Below the pieces are notes generated by a model that was given only the letters and a program-made list of their open reading frames with translations, had not been told where the DNA came from and searched no databases. Position numbers and translations under genes: made by a program. This document shows positions 33,005 through 44,060 of a stretch of 64,000 nt of DNA, in pieces. The stretch is from Halicephalobus mephisto (Eukaryota > Nematoda > Chromadorea > Rhabditida > Panagrolaimidae). The DNA lies in contig SWDT01000118.1 in the NCBI GenBank assembly GCA_009193035.1, forward strand, positions 1-64,000, written 5' to 3'. Numbering within the stretch: the stretch's first letter is position 1; the number at the start of each line of letters is the position of its first letter.

Positions 33005-36000
33005 ATGAAGAAGTTTCTATTCATCTTTCTGATCTTCGTACAGATATTCTCCATTGTTGCCGATGAACTTCTGTTTGTCCAGGCCGTTTGGAGACATGGA
33101 GACCGGACTCCTTCTGCAACTTACCCGACCGATCCTTATCAGGAAGACACTTGGCCCCAGGGATGGGGTCAATTGACCGTCTTAGGAATGCAGCAACATG
33201 TGAATCTCGGGAAGAAACTTCGAAATCGTTACATTACTGAATACAATTTTATTCCATCGAAATACGACAGTCGGCAAATCTACATCAGATCCACTGATGT
33301 GAACAGAACTCTCGTCTCGGCCATGTCTAACATGCTCTCAATGTTCCCTGGAGGAGCTGGGGAGTTTCCAAATATCCCAGAATGGCCTAAAAATGAAAAC
33401 GGATATGGATGGGTTCCTATCCCCATTCATACTGTAAAGGACGTCACTGACAACGTACTGATCCCCGATTTGCCATGTTCGAGACAAGAAGAGCTTCAAG
33501 CCCTCATGAACACAGGTCCGGAATACCAGCAATTGGCCAAAGAAAAGGCGGATTTTTTGGCCTTTGTTGAAAACAAAACAGAGATTATTCCAATGAAATT
33601 GGAGTTCTTGCCGTTTGTTCTAGATGTCTTATCCGTTGAGAAACAGTACAACTTAACTCTACCTGACTGGGCAACTCAGAAGTGGGCAGACACAGGAAAA
33701 TCTGTCTATGAGATCATTAATGAGACAAGTGCAATCGTAGAGTATTGGAGTAATGGATTAAGTAAGTTTTTTTCGAAAATTAAAATAAGTAATTTGGAAA
33801 ACTCTAATCAAGGGTATTTTAAAAAGAACTTTTTCTGATATTTTTGTAACCCATGAAATTTTAAGACTAGATTAGTTGCAACTATTTTTGAACAAGAAAT
33901 CAGAGCTTGAAATATTCAAGAATACCATCTCTATTACAAACAATTTGTACGTGAAAATCACAATTTTTAAAATTTTGTAACTTCTATCGGCGTTGCATAT
34001 AAATCACTAACGGAGTGAATTTGGCATGCGCATTACAAAAACTATCGATACAGTGTCTATTTACTAGACATAAATGCAGATTCATAGACAAAAACAATTC
34101 GATTTATAGATTGGGAATGTTTTATTTTCTTTATTAAGTTCCAGAAAGATTTCCAGTAAATTTTATTATGCTGGAACCTTTCTTCTTATATCATATGCTC
34201 TTTTTTTAATTTGAAGTTCATAATGTAGCACATAATAAGCTCTTACCTCCTAAATATCTGAGAATATAGGATTCCTAATGTAGTAAAGTATGTGCGGGTA
34301 TTGAGATATCGATGGTGTAACACTTTGGGAGCTCCATGATTAGGTGGAAAACTGTTGATTCCTACCGTTAGCAATTCAAGTTTGTTTATTTTAACATAAA
34401 CATAGAACAAAGAGAAGAAAGGTTCTTGTTTGACCAAAGTCAAACTCGGATCAGATCAGAATTGGATTTTCTCAGAATTATTCTTTAACAATTTTATTTC
34501 ATTTCTCAGGCGTTGGCTAACTGGATGGAGTTCAGGCTTTTTTAGGTTGTTGATGCTTTAATTTTGCCTTTTATGCTTACTTCAATTATAAAAAAATGAA
34601 ATTGAAAGATACGTCATCTGCGATAACCATTCTATAATTGGAACAATGATAACACCACCGATTCAGAGAGATCGCTAAGTTTTAGCAAAACTCTATCGAT
34701 AGTATTGCATTTGTATTTGATAGCACGTTTATTGTTATCGATTTAATTACCCAAGTTTGAGAGTAAATTTCGAAATAAATCCAGGATTAATACCCTTTCG
34801 AACACTATTTACATTTTAATATAGAATAATCAAAGAAAATTTTCAATAATCACACATCGATTTCTTCAACAGAACATAGATTAGGCAAAATTAAAAGATA
34901 AAAGAATATTAAAATCGCCAAAAACAACTTTAATGGAAACAGTTAATTGAAATTTTCATTTTTGACAGTTACAAAAATCGTTATGGATAGTGAATGATCT
35001 AAGACAATAGAAATTTCATCTTAATATTAGTTCAGATAAAACTAGACAAAAAGTTCCATATACCATTACATCATTAAGCGAGAAAAGTAAGAACAAAATT
35101 GTCTAGATAGTAAGAATCACAAATACTTAACAACAGTCGTCACTATCAGAATTCTTTATTGGAGTTACTAATTTGGATAACTCCACATATTACTTTCGAT
35201 AGTGACTGAGGAAGATGATTTACGAACTTTCTAGACACCATTCTTGATGACATTGGATAACTAGTGCTTAAAAAAAATATTTCAGATTTGCAACCAATAG
35301 ACGATATCGACTTTTCAATCGAAATCCCCAAAATCCGAGGAGGGAGTTTCCTGTGGTCCTTGATCAATCAGATGCAACAGAAAATATACTGTATAGACAA
35401 TCCTACAGATCTCGAAACTTGTTACTACTTCAAGGATTTGAAATACTACGCCTACTCTGCTCACGACACAACCCTTGCGGCCTTGTTCTCAACTCTCGGA
35501 TTCCACAAGACGAACTGGAATGAAGACGGCTATCCACGTTACTCTTCTTGTGTTACTGTAGAATTGTGGAGGAAAGACGATAAGAGCAACTACGTTAAGG
35601 TATGGTAATTACTGTTGAAAAATTAGTAATTCAGCTTGTAAACGAGTCATGAATTAAGCATTATTCTCGATAAGACCGAAATTTTCCCATTTAACGAATT
35701 CTTTGATTTCGATTCTAACAAATTTGAATTAGTGATGTTAATGCGAATAGTGCTTGATTTGTTTTGATTGGGGGATTGGTTACTTTTAATGACTAGTTCT
35801 TTGAAGTTCATGTACTTCCCTCTGGATGAGGATATGGCAGAGGTCACTGGAGATATCACAACTGCGCAAGTCCCTGTACTTTGGACGCTCTGGCCAACAG
35901 ATCAGAACCATACAGACCTGTCCCCGACCTGAAAACCGTGAGGAGCATTGTAATCTAAGACGCTTCGTGAATCATATTTTAGCTGTGTGCTACCTCCATC

Positions 36001-36177
36001 TATTCAGCTAATACTGTAACAACAGAAAGCCCTTCCAGTACCTCAGGAATTTCGGAACAAGAACCCAGTTCAACTGCCATGACATCCTCAGACATCCCAA
36101 CAACACATGTTCCTTCCAGTGCTTCTCGCATTTCGATTACCTGTATTATAATCTCTTCCTTTCTTATTCATTATTAG
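33005..36177 (+). CDS. Secreted histidine acid phosphatase, frameshift in exon 3
   Basis: Exons are 33005-33761, 35286-35599, 35807-35937 and 35983-36177. After a signal peptide (residues 1-19) comes the catalytic RHGDRTP, and exon 2 supplies the proton donor (SAHDTT). Both halves of the active site are thus intact. Exon 3 is 131 nt where the inverted copy has 132: ATCACAACTGCG against ATCACCAACTGCG, near 35857. The missing base shifts the frame to a stop at 35930-35932. This removes the conserved C-terminal Cys region, the Ser/Thr-rich stalk and a hydrophobic tail (ISITCIIISSFL) that looks like a GPI-attachment signal or anchor. Intron 2 (1.5 kb) carries an LTR fragment and an SL1-like sequence. 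A single-base assembly error is possible. Confidence 0.85.
34279..34584 (+). mobile_element. Diverged LTR-like repeat, family C copy 2
   Basis: Aligns with 29830-30162, sharing TGTAGTAAA, GTTTGACC(A/G)AAGTCAAACTC and GCGT(C/T)GGCT. No target duplication is visible, and the 3' part is degenerate. It sits in intron 2 of the acid phosphatase gene. Confidence 0.5.
34742..34761 (+). other. SL1 spliced-leader-like sequence, exact 20 of 22 bases
   Basis: TTTAATTACCCAAGTTTGAG equals bases 3-22 of the nematode SL1 leader. It is preceded by CGA rather than GG and followed by AGTAAATTTCG rather than GTAAAC. No clear Sm site follows. It could be an SL RNA pseudogene or the 5' end of a retroposed trans-spliced mRNA. 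Confidence 0.7.
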
Positions 36178-36183
36178 ATAAAC
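35748..36183 (+). repeat. Inverted-repeat arm 2 of the acid phosphatase locus
   Basis: Mate of 31723-32159. It begins TAGTGCTTGATTTG and ends just after the stop codon (TTATTAGATAAA). Confidence 0.88.
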
Positions 36184-36799
36184 AGTTTTATAATACGGAA
36201 CAGAACCAACCGACTTAATTGGGGATTTCAGTCGAAGAGATGAGTCAAAACGAAGTCATTTTTCTCTGAATTTCTTGATTCTAATAGTTGATTCCTTATT
36301 GCAAAGTCAAACGAATAGACAACGGGATTCGTGATTAAATACTCACTATTGGCGTTAAGTGAATAAATTATTGAAAATTGCTCAGTTTACAAGATTTGAT
36401 TCAAAGTGAAAATTTTCAGCAACTGCCATATCTCCAAATTCTGATGATCTCTTTGATTGCTTTAAGTATTCTTTGAAGTTTTAAAAAAATTAAAAAGGAA
36501 TTTGAGAACTATAAGATTTCGTCTCAATTTCATACCACTTGAAATCTACACAGTTTTATTGATTTTAATTTAATTTTTGCAGTCGACTTCATTTGATTAA
36601 AAAGTTCATATTTTTCAAGTTTTTCAACCATATTTGAAAAATATTTCTTTATTAACATATATTTTTAACAAATACACTCTAATTCCTCAAATAAAAAATC
36701 AATGTTCTCAATTCATTTAATGACGTGTGAGATTGGTGCAAGATTATCTGTTCTAAAATCTTCCAAAAGATTCCAGACACGACTTTTTTGCAGTGCTTA
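36184..36799. other. Convergent spacer, nothing seen
   Basis: Lies between the 3' ends of the acid phosphatase and acyltransferase genes. AT-rich and without supported features. Confidence 0.4.
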
Positions 36800-39164
36800 T
36801 TAAAGATTCAATTTCGCAATAGTTTCTTCAATGGCTCTATCAACAAAGATTTTGTATCTTCTTTGTCCCATAGCTCTGATGTGGCCGTAATCTCGGAACA
36901 TGGGGAGATTCAGATTCCGGTCAATGGGGTCACAGAAAAGGTCATCACAGAAGGCTTCCGAAGGCCTAACAATAACACATTTTGGACAGTACTTCAGCAA
37001 GGTTGCCAGTCGTCTATCGATAACAGGCTCGTAACCAAGGATTACCTAAACGTCCTTCATCTTCAAATTTGTTAATTAACCTCGACCCACCTCTCTGGGG
37101 AACTTTAAGGACTCAATGTCCAAGCCATTTGCCTTTCTTCGTAGGTACTCTGGAGTAATGTCCAGTGGGAATTTCACGTCCATGCCATTAATAATAATAG
37201 CTTTTGTGTACTTTGAAATTTCTCCCACAGTATTATTGAGAAAAACGAAGTCGTCGTCATCTTCTGTATTTTCAGGTTGACTAAGGGATGGAGTCTCTCT
37301 CATATAGGCAAAAAAGAGGAAAACAATATCCGGGTGTACTTTCTGCAATATTTCGATGTTAATCTTCTCTGTGTCTTTACAGTATTCGCATTCGTCATTT
37401 GGGAAAGCACAACTACTAGCTGATATCCTAATGACCCTCTTAAACCTGATATCATGGTGGACAATGGGGGAGCCTGTCAACGCATGGGAGTTCCCGATGA
37501 TCACTCCAGTAAGATTCATCGAAGAGTCGTTTCTGACAGTCTCGCACAGTTGCATCTTCTTTCTGAATTGGATGTTGGTGTATTTTTGGTGAGTTTTGAG
37601 ACAATGCAATTGTCCACTGATGGTTTCTCTGGATAGGATAAAATTGAGTTGAAATTCATCTTCGAGAGTCCAGTTGAGAGGTTTGGTTGGGGTTGATGTA
37701 AAATTATGTACGGCTCTAGCAAGTGCTTTGACTTCCATCGATGGTTCCCCTGACTGATAGGTGTAATTTTTGAGCAAATTGGGAGTATAATAAATACCGA
37801 TGGAGAGGACCAAACAATACAGAAACAGTTCTTTTTTACTTCTGATCGAAGACAAAGTAGGTTTCTCAATGAACATGTAAATAAAAATGGATAAAACAAT
37901 AGATAACGAAAAAGCTGATATTCCATCTGAAAACTAATCAGTTTTAGAAAATACATCATGGAAATTATTTAAATACATGGGTTTGGATGCCAAATTCAAA
38001 GGTTAAATGAATCTCTTCTAAAAATATGTGTCCAGAAATCGCCAAAAAAATTACACTATGAGTACTCAAGATTTCCATCTCTCTGATCCAAATATTAGTC
38101 AAGTCCTATGGTATTTAACAAATCATCTCGAAGAGGATGGTGTGTATTCATAGTGCTTTGATCTTGGACACATAATTTTAACTTGGACTTTATTGCAATT
38201 CCTTGCTTTTTGGAAGAATTTCAAAGAACTCACGAAAAAAGCCAATTTCATCTTTAGGCATTGTAAATCGAAGATAAGTAACAATTGGCCAATGAACAAG
38301 ATAGAGCACGTAGGAAATATCTCCAAGGAATACTAATGGTTTTCCAAATATTTCTACTTTTAGAATATTTCTGAACGGAGAATCTAGTCCATTTGACGAA
38401 GAAGCAATCAGAAAACCCGACGTAGTAATTGCCACTAAACTAGCAAGAGATCGGTGGAACCTGATTGGGATAAACATCACAACTAAGCAGCAAGTAAAAC
38501 AGAACTTAGATCGCATTGAACTTCCATGGCATTGAATAGGATAACTCTGAGCGAGTATCCCGGCCATGAACTGCCATATTCTTGATATTGTTAGCTCGTA
38601 ATATTGCAGATAAATACTGCAGCAAAATGAGATCGCAAAAATAACTAATATCAAGGATAATTTCATTTTTGGAGTTCGATTTATCCAAAGGAAGAATAAA
38701 ATTGGAACCAGGAGATAGAACTGCATCTCAACGGACAAGGACCAGCAGTGTCTGAAGAACCGATGCCGAGAGCTCATGTCGAAGTAGTCCAGGTTGCGTA
38801 CAATGCTCTGGATGTTGGTCAAGAAACTAGCTGCCCATCTAGAATCGATCTCGGCAGTGGAATACTCTTCTAACCAAAGGACTCGAGAAACGCACAGAAG
38901 GGTGCTGAGAATGAAAAGAAAGTAGATAGGGACAATTCTCTTAACTCTTCTGTAGTAAAAGTCAACAGTTACTTGGAGATCGACTCTAGGGTTTTTGTGG
39001 ATTATAGCAGCCATCAGGAAGCCAGAAAGAACAAAAAAGATATCCACTCCAAGATAACCGTTCGGGAACCATTCTGGCCATATATGAAATAACAAAACGG
39101 CCACGATAGCCACTGATCTCCAACATTGGAGGTCGTCTCTCCTACTCTTTAGAGGATTGTTCAT
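36800..39164 (-). CDS. OAC-type membrane O-acyltransferase with SGNH domain
   Basis: Exons 39164-38234, 37926-37091 and 37045-36800 encode 670 residues. Residues about 10-350 form an acyltransferase-3 membrane domain of about ten spans. It has the family signature LLFHIW (catalytic His), FPNGYLGVDIFFVLSGFL and the late span LGDISYVLYLVHWP. Residues about 445-665 form an SGNH hydrolase-like domain with GNSHA (block I) and DYGHIRA near the C-terminus supplying the Asp/His pair. Cys residues of the lumenal part (CPKC, CDDLFC) are typical of the worm OAC group. Such proteins transfer acyl groups to secreted sugars or lipids; the substrate is unknown. Intron 2 is 45 bp with a GTGGGT donor. Confidence 0.92.
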
Positions 39165-39534
39165 TCTCCACTAACAAGTGATTTTTATTTAAAAACAGCA
39201 GTATGTTTGTCTGTTTAAGAAAATAAAATCTAATTTCGGAGATCTTGTGGTGATTAAATTTGTGATATCTGCCTTATTTTACGCATAGATTGATCTTTTT
39301 TTTTGTGAAAGTTGTGGAGAATCGTGAGAAAACAAAAATTAAATTTCACTAAATGCTCAAATTTTTCAGGTAAAGAGATCGATGACCATGAGAACATTAA
39401 GGACATACTTTGATGACTAGCTTGTTATCAATCGCAATAATTGTTAGAGAATATTGACGGTTAATTTTTATCAAGAAATTTTTACCGTATACTGGACAAA
39501 TAATCTGATTATACTGGGTACCTTTATTTTTCCA
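39165..39534. other. Divergent spacer, nothing seen
   Basis: Lies between the acyltransferase start (minus) and the small broken ORF (plus). AT-rich. Confidence 0.4.
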
Positions 39535-40179
39535 ATGTCAATTGTTGTTGGTATTCGATTACTACCATTTGAAATTCTTGGATCGGGCACCTAGCCTTAA
39601 TAGGAAGCGCAACCAACCGGGAGCGCTTGGTCCCGAACGGATTGCCATAGAATCGACAGGGAGCGCTTGGTCCCGAACGGATTGCCATAGAATCGACAAG
39701 AAGACATACAGTTCCTCTTGGCGGGAAGTTGAGTTGTTTTGTTTATGTCGATTTCGACATGGTGTTTCTTTGTACTGTGCCTAAGGCATTTATTTGATAA
39801 ACCTTTTCTATACTATTTCCCCTTCTCATCTAGACTCGGCGTGACGGATACAACAGAAATAAAATCCTGGACGTGCAATGTTGGAACTAAACAAATCACA
39901 TATGACTATAAAGGTGGATATTTCGAAGACCATATTGATCTAATTACTAAAAAGTATGGAGCATCTTTGAAGAAAACTACTATGCATGATCCAAATGAAT
40001 TATTGAATAAAAATGACTATTGTAAAAAATACAACAACTGTATTTACTTTATAACCGTAAACAATATGATGTCTGAATATTATTTTCTACTTCCGACAGA
40101 ATTCAGCATTGTCGACGAGATTCTCGTATTCTGGTTAAATAGTGATGTATCTCTGTTACAATGTACAAATATTTCTTGA
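39535..40179 (+). pseudogene. Small ORF split by a solo LTR
   Basis: An ATG at 39535 opens a frame (MSIVVGIRLLPFE) that runs into the LTR after 13 codons. On the other side of the LTR the frame continues from GAAAT (39856) to a stop at 40177-40179. Leaving out the LTR and one copy of the GAAAT duplication gives one uninterrupted 119-codon frame. It contains three Cys, a Tyr-rich centre (ITYDYKGGYFEDHIDLITKK) and a hydrophobic last third. I do not recognise the family. The downstream half could still be read through the LTR from an upstream start (39739), so some product is possible. Confidence 0.6.
39576..39855 (-). mobile_element. Solo LTR, family A copy 2, inside an ORF
   Basis: Reverse complement of 14793-15119, flanked by the perfect 5-bp duplication GAAAT (39571-39575 and 39856-39860). 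One terminal base has changed (TGTTGG to TCTTGG), and it has two rather than three internal units. Confidence 0.88.
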
Positions 40180-40218
40180 TTGAGCGAAACATTAACGGAT
40201 TTGGACCACATAAAAAAA

Positions 40219-40618
40219 TATATACCGTACTTGCTTTAATAGAGGCACATGCGCCACAATTTTTCAATTGATCTGTTAGAGATGCGCTGTAAGGGATTCT
40301 GGCCTCTTCCCTTAATTGACAGTTGTTAACTGGTCACTTTATTCTAGTAGTCAACAATACAAATTAACAACAACTCTTCGCGACTTCGTCCGGTTCTCTG
40401 TCATCGCTTCTCTGTTCCTCTGATTCTGCCTTACGTTTGGCGCGCAAATTGAGTTCCTGCATCTTCAGGGTTTTCGTGTTAGTAGTCTTCTCGCTTTCTG
40501 CGACATGCGCCACAATTTTTCAATTGATCTGTTAGAGATGCGCCACAAATAGAAACAGTGCTACTATTTTTCGATTAATGCCTTAGGGTGCGCTACTATT
40601 AGAACAAATACGGTATAT
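40219..40618. mobile_element. DNA transposon-like element carrying a nested LTR
   Basis: Ends ATATACCGTA...TACGGTATAT form terminal inverted repeats (CTAATAG also pairs). Inside, a roughly 35-bp unit (ATGCGCCACAATTTTTCAAT...) occurs twice. It is interrupted at 40288 by an LTR. Confidence 0.65.
40288..40505 (-). mobile_element. Solo LTR, family B copy 2, nested
   Basis: Begins TGTAAGGGATTC and ends TTTCTGCGACA, with the perfect 5-bp duplication TGCGC (40283-40287 and 40506-40510). It is the reverse complement of 8022-8291 with a shorter internal minisatellite. Confidence 0.82.
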
Positions 40619-41702
40619 CACTTTGAATCCACGGCACACAACATCTAAAAATATACATTGTCCGCAATGTATTAACTGATCGATCGAATGGGATGACGTG
40701 CTTTTATAGTGGTTTGATTGCTACGAACCGACGAAAAGCTAGCTACAATCTCCGTTTAGATCCTTTTTTCTGAAACAACCTCAAGCAAAACAAGACTCTT
40801 GAGATGGAAAATTTCATAGTGTTTTCGTTTTATTTCTCCGATTATCCATTATTTTGAACATTACCGACATGTTTTTAATTTTCAACTAAAAAAATCCCAA
40901 AACTGAAAGTTGTTTTTTTGGAATTGACTAATGTTATTTTTAAGAATGTTCGCAAATTAAATTAAAATTGAATTTAAAAATCGAGAAACTTATTATCTAA
41001 TATCAAGTTGTACTTTAAGTGGATTACTGGGGATCAAAAATACAAGTTTTTGCTCCAAATGAGATCATTTCGGAATAGATAAACATTGTCTACATTCATC
41101 AAGTTGATGTTAGTTACAGTAAGAAATTCCGCAAAGTTTCGAAATCGAATAATAAGATCAAAATCGAAAATGATATTTACAAATTTAATGAAAATTTGAT
41201 TTTGCTATTAAGAAAAGAACTTTAGAATTTTATAAAAATTAACAAATATAATAGAGAATATGTTTGAACGAGACTTTATTGCAGAAATATCTTCAATTTG
41301 TGCTTTTCAGTAAGAACAGTTACTGAAGAAGTTTAAAAATAAATGTAACTATCGATTTAGGACTTTAAACAAGAACATTAATTACTTCCAAGTTCTAAAT
41401 AATGTCTATAATTGCTTTCTTTTTTAGAGTACGAACGAAAATTCATATTGACTTCTGAATAGATATATCAGTTTTTTTCAAAACAAAACTACTGTCAACG
41501 AGGTGGAAAATGGCAGTGGTGGAGAACAGCAGATAAATCATCGATGCAACAGAGGCAAATGGATCTCTACATTTCACTATTAATGTGTCTGATTCGTGTT
41601 AATGTTTATCGTAATTATATAATGCTTTAAATAATTGTAATGAATTATCTATTATGTTCTATATCTTTCTTTATCATAGTTGTTAAATTATCACTTTCTC
41701 GA

Positions 41703-41722
41703 TTCAATTACCCAAGTTTAAG
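41703..41722 (+). other. SL1-like sequence, 18 of 20 bases
   Basis: TTCAATTACCCAAGTTTAAG matches the SL1 leader with two transitions. It is followed by AGCAATAAAGAGACC, not by a GTAAAC donor. The three bases before it (CGA) are the same as at 34739-34741, so the two may share an origin. Confidence 0.6.
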
Positions 41723-41828
41723 AGCAATAAAGAGACCGATATAGATCAGTAGTAAGAAGGATTACTACGTTTAACTACATTGATATCATTTTTTTCAAAA
41801 TAAAACTACAATGATATTAGTTTTTAAT

Positions 41829-42005
41829 TACAGTGAAACTTCGATATAAACACCCTCGATAAGAGCAAATCCTCTTTAAAGACAACTCGGTTCCGACCCC
41901 TACTGTGGATTTTCCCCCTAGTAAACCCCTCGATAAAGGCAACTCCTCTGTAAAAACAACTTTTCTGCCGTCCCTTCGGGTTGCTTATATCGAGGTTTCA
42001 CTGTA
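41829..42005. mobile_element. MITE, TACAGT...ACTGTA family
   Basis: Ends TACAGTGAAACTTCGATATA and TATCGAGGTTTCACTGTA, bounded by TA. Confidence 0.82.
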
Positions 42006-42395
42006 TATTTATCCGTTAACTTTATCCTCAGAATAACAGCCATCTTCAACTTTTTTGCAGGAAATAGAAAAAGTTCAATCAAAAAATAAAAACAATAAAT
42101 AATTTCAAAATCGCCTTAAAAATAAACTTTAAATTTTACGAAATTTGAAATTTACGAAATCCATGTAAAAAAATATTTTTAAAAATTGTTCGTTTTGAAT
42201 TTTACTAAAATGAAGTTTAATTTCATCGTTAGAGCATCTGAATTTTATCGAACATTTTGACTAAACAATTTTAAAAATATACAGTAGTGAAGTTAAATTT
42301 AACCAATATTTAACAACCAATAGTTGTCAAAAATGGCGAAAAATGAGGAATTTTGACTTTTCACAAAATTATGTTGGAGCAATTTCAAGTTTGAA

Positions 42396-43470
42396 TTAGT
42401 TGGGGGCTGCTGGTCTCATTAGATTGTGGGGGTAATCTCCTTTTGTTTTGGGACTGAAGAGCAAGTTGGAGCGGTGCGGAATGGGGTCGTGGGGTCCTGG
42501 AGTCGGCACGTGGCCTGCACAGTAAACCTAAAAATATCAAAAATATTAAAAATTTAAAAAATTTAAAAAATTTAGAAATTTAAAAAATATCAAAAATATT
42601 AAAAAATTTAGAAATTTAAAAAATATCAAAAATATTAAAAATTTTAAAATATTAAGAATAAGAAAAATAAAAATAAAATAAAAAATATCAAAAAAGTCCA
42701 AATACGACGATATTGGATAGTGACTAAATTCAATAATTATTCAAAATCATTATTAAAATTGTAATTTTTGACAACTTGAAAAGTTTCTTTGGATAGTGAC
42801 TGGGAGAATTAATTTCTCAACTTTTCTGGACATTATTCATGCACACGTTAACTGGATAGTGATTGGAAGTTTTTAATGTTATTTTCAGTCACTATCCAAA
42901 ATTTGCTAAAATTGGTTTTTGAGAATTTTAAACTGTCCAGGATAGTGTTGAAGAAAGGTGATTCCTTAACTCTTCTGGATACTATCCTTAGATACTGAGT
43001 AGATAGTAACGAAAAAAGTTCTATAATCCTCTTTTCAATTCACCCTCCACATTTCTTATTAACTGCGATTTTCCGACAGCTTCACAATTCATTTTGGATA
43101 GTGACGAAAAAAAGCTTTCTCCCTTTTCTGGACACTATCATTGTGAATATTGAATAAATAGAGATTTTCGCGATTGTCTCTCCAAGTAACTTTTCCGGTG
43201 CGAATAAAAGCTGTCTAAATAGTGACTAAAAAAGCCAATAATTCTGATGCCAGTCACTATCCAAAATCGTTATTAAAACTGTTTTCAATGAATACAAACC
43301 TCCAAATCCTGAGTATCATTTCTGTTATTATGGTAAGTCTTGAGAGAGAGCCTGGTCCCACAGATCCAGCACTTGAAGCATCCCTTGTGGAAAAGGACTC
43401 CATCCTTTAGTGGACCCATTTTGTCGTTGAAATAAGTTGGTCTTTTGCAACGAAAACAAGGTTCTTTCAT
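42396..43470 (-). CDS. Single LIM-domain protein, hillarin/LTD-1-like
   Basis: Exons 43470-43300 and 42527-42396 encode 100 residues. One complete LIM domain fills residues 5-62: CFRC, 17 residues, HKGC, CWIC, and YCAGH from exon 2. All eight zinc ligands are in place. The sequence around GPLKDGVLFHKGCFKC and LSLKTYHNN is closest, from memory, to the LIM domain at the N-terminus of hillarin and C. elegans LTD-1. The transglutaminase-like part of those proteins is absent: the chain ends 38 residues after the LIM domain in a Pro/His-rich tail. The intron is 772 bp and repeat-filled. An AG (TTTAG) 16 nt before the ATG may be the leader acceptor, or may mark an undetected upstream exon. Confidence 0.8.
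42680..43260. repeat. Scattered GGATAGTGACT palindromes in the LIM gene intron
   Basis: TTGGATAGTGACT and its reverse complement AGTCACTATCCAAA alternate at least eight times, with related GGACACTATC motifs between them. The same family forms a tandem array at 55300-55760. Confidence 0.7.
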
Positions 43471-44060
43471 TTTTCAGTTTTTACCTAAATACAAAAATTT
43501 TAAAATTCATGAAAAAAATTTAAAACACGCGTAGGAGTGTAAAATAAGACATTGACGTTAAAATTATTGTAGAAGAAAACTGTATCTGAAAGAAAAAAGA
43601 CCGAGTTGTGGAACTGGCGTCCTCAAGTTTGAAGGAGTTTTCTTCAGGTTTGAGAGCAAGAGAAATCAGAGAGATCCATGCTTTTAGAGATGCAGAGTGA
43701 TTGACTGCGCAAGAACCAGGAACGCCTAAGCAAACAGAGGAACCAGCAGTAAAGCAGGATTGAGTGTGCGGGAAAGAAAAACGTCCCCGAAAACAGCTTC
43801 TAGAAAAAACCATAAGCGGGTCTGTAGAACCATGAATAGACAAATTTCGAGATCAAGTTTGACGATATTTGTGGTTTGAAAACAAAAAATTCACTTTATC
43901 AGTTGGTTATGAAATAGAAAGTTAATAATAATCAAGGATGTTTTTTGGTACAATAGTTTAATAGACAAAAGTCGAAGGTTTGAATATTTTTTATTTTCTA
44001 AATTAATTTCAAGATCAAGATCAAAGTCAAATTTTTTACAACAATTAAATAAATCTACCT

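Larger units (their letters stand above)
40619..42395. other. Intergenic with repeats only
   Basis: No gene is supported. It contains the SL1-like sequence at 41703 and the MITE at 41829-42005. Confidence 0.45.

Noticed and set aside
34742..34830. Functional SL RNA gene
   Set aside because: The leader is followed by AGTAAAT rather than GTAAAC and no Sm site is visible, so an active gene is not supported.
43520..43843. 107-codon minus ORF in a GC-richer patch upstream of the LIM gene
   Set aside because: No homology, no clear splice to the LIM gene and no signal peptide; noted only as a compositional oddity.
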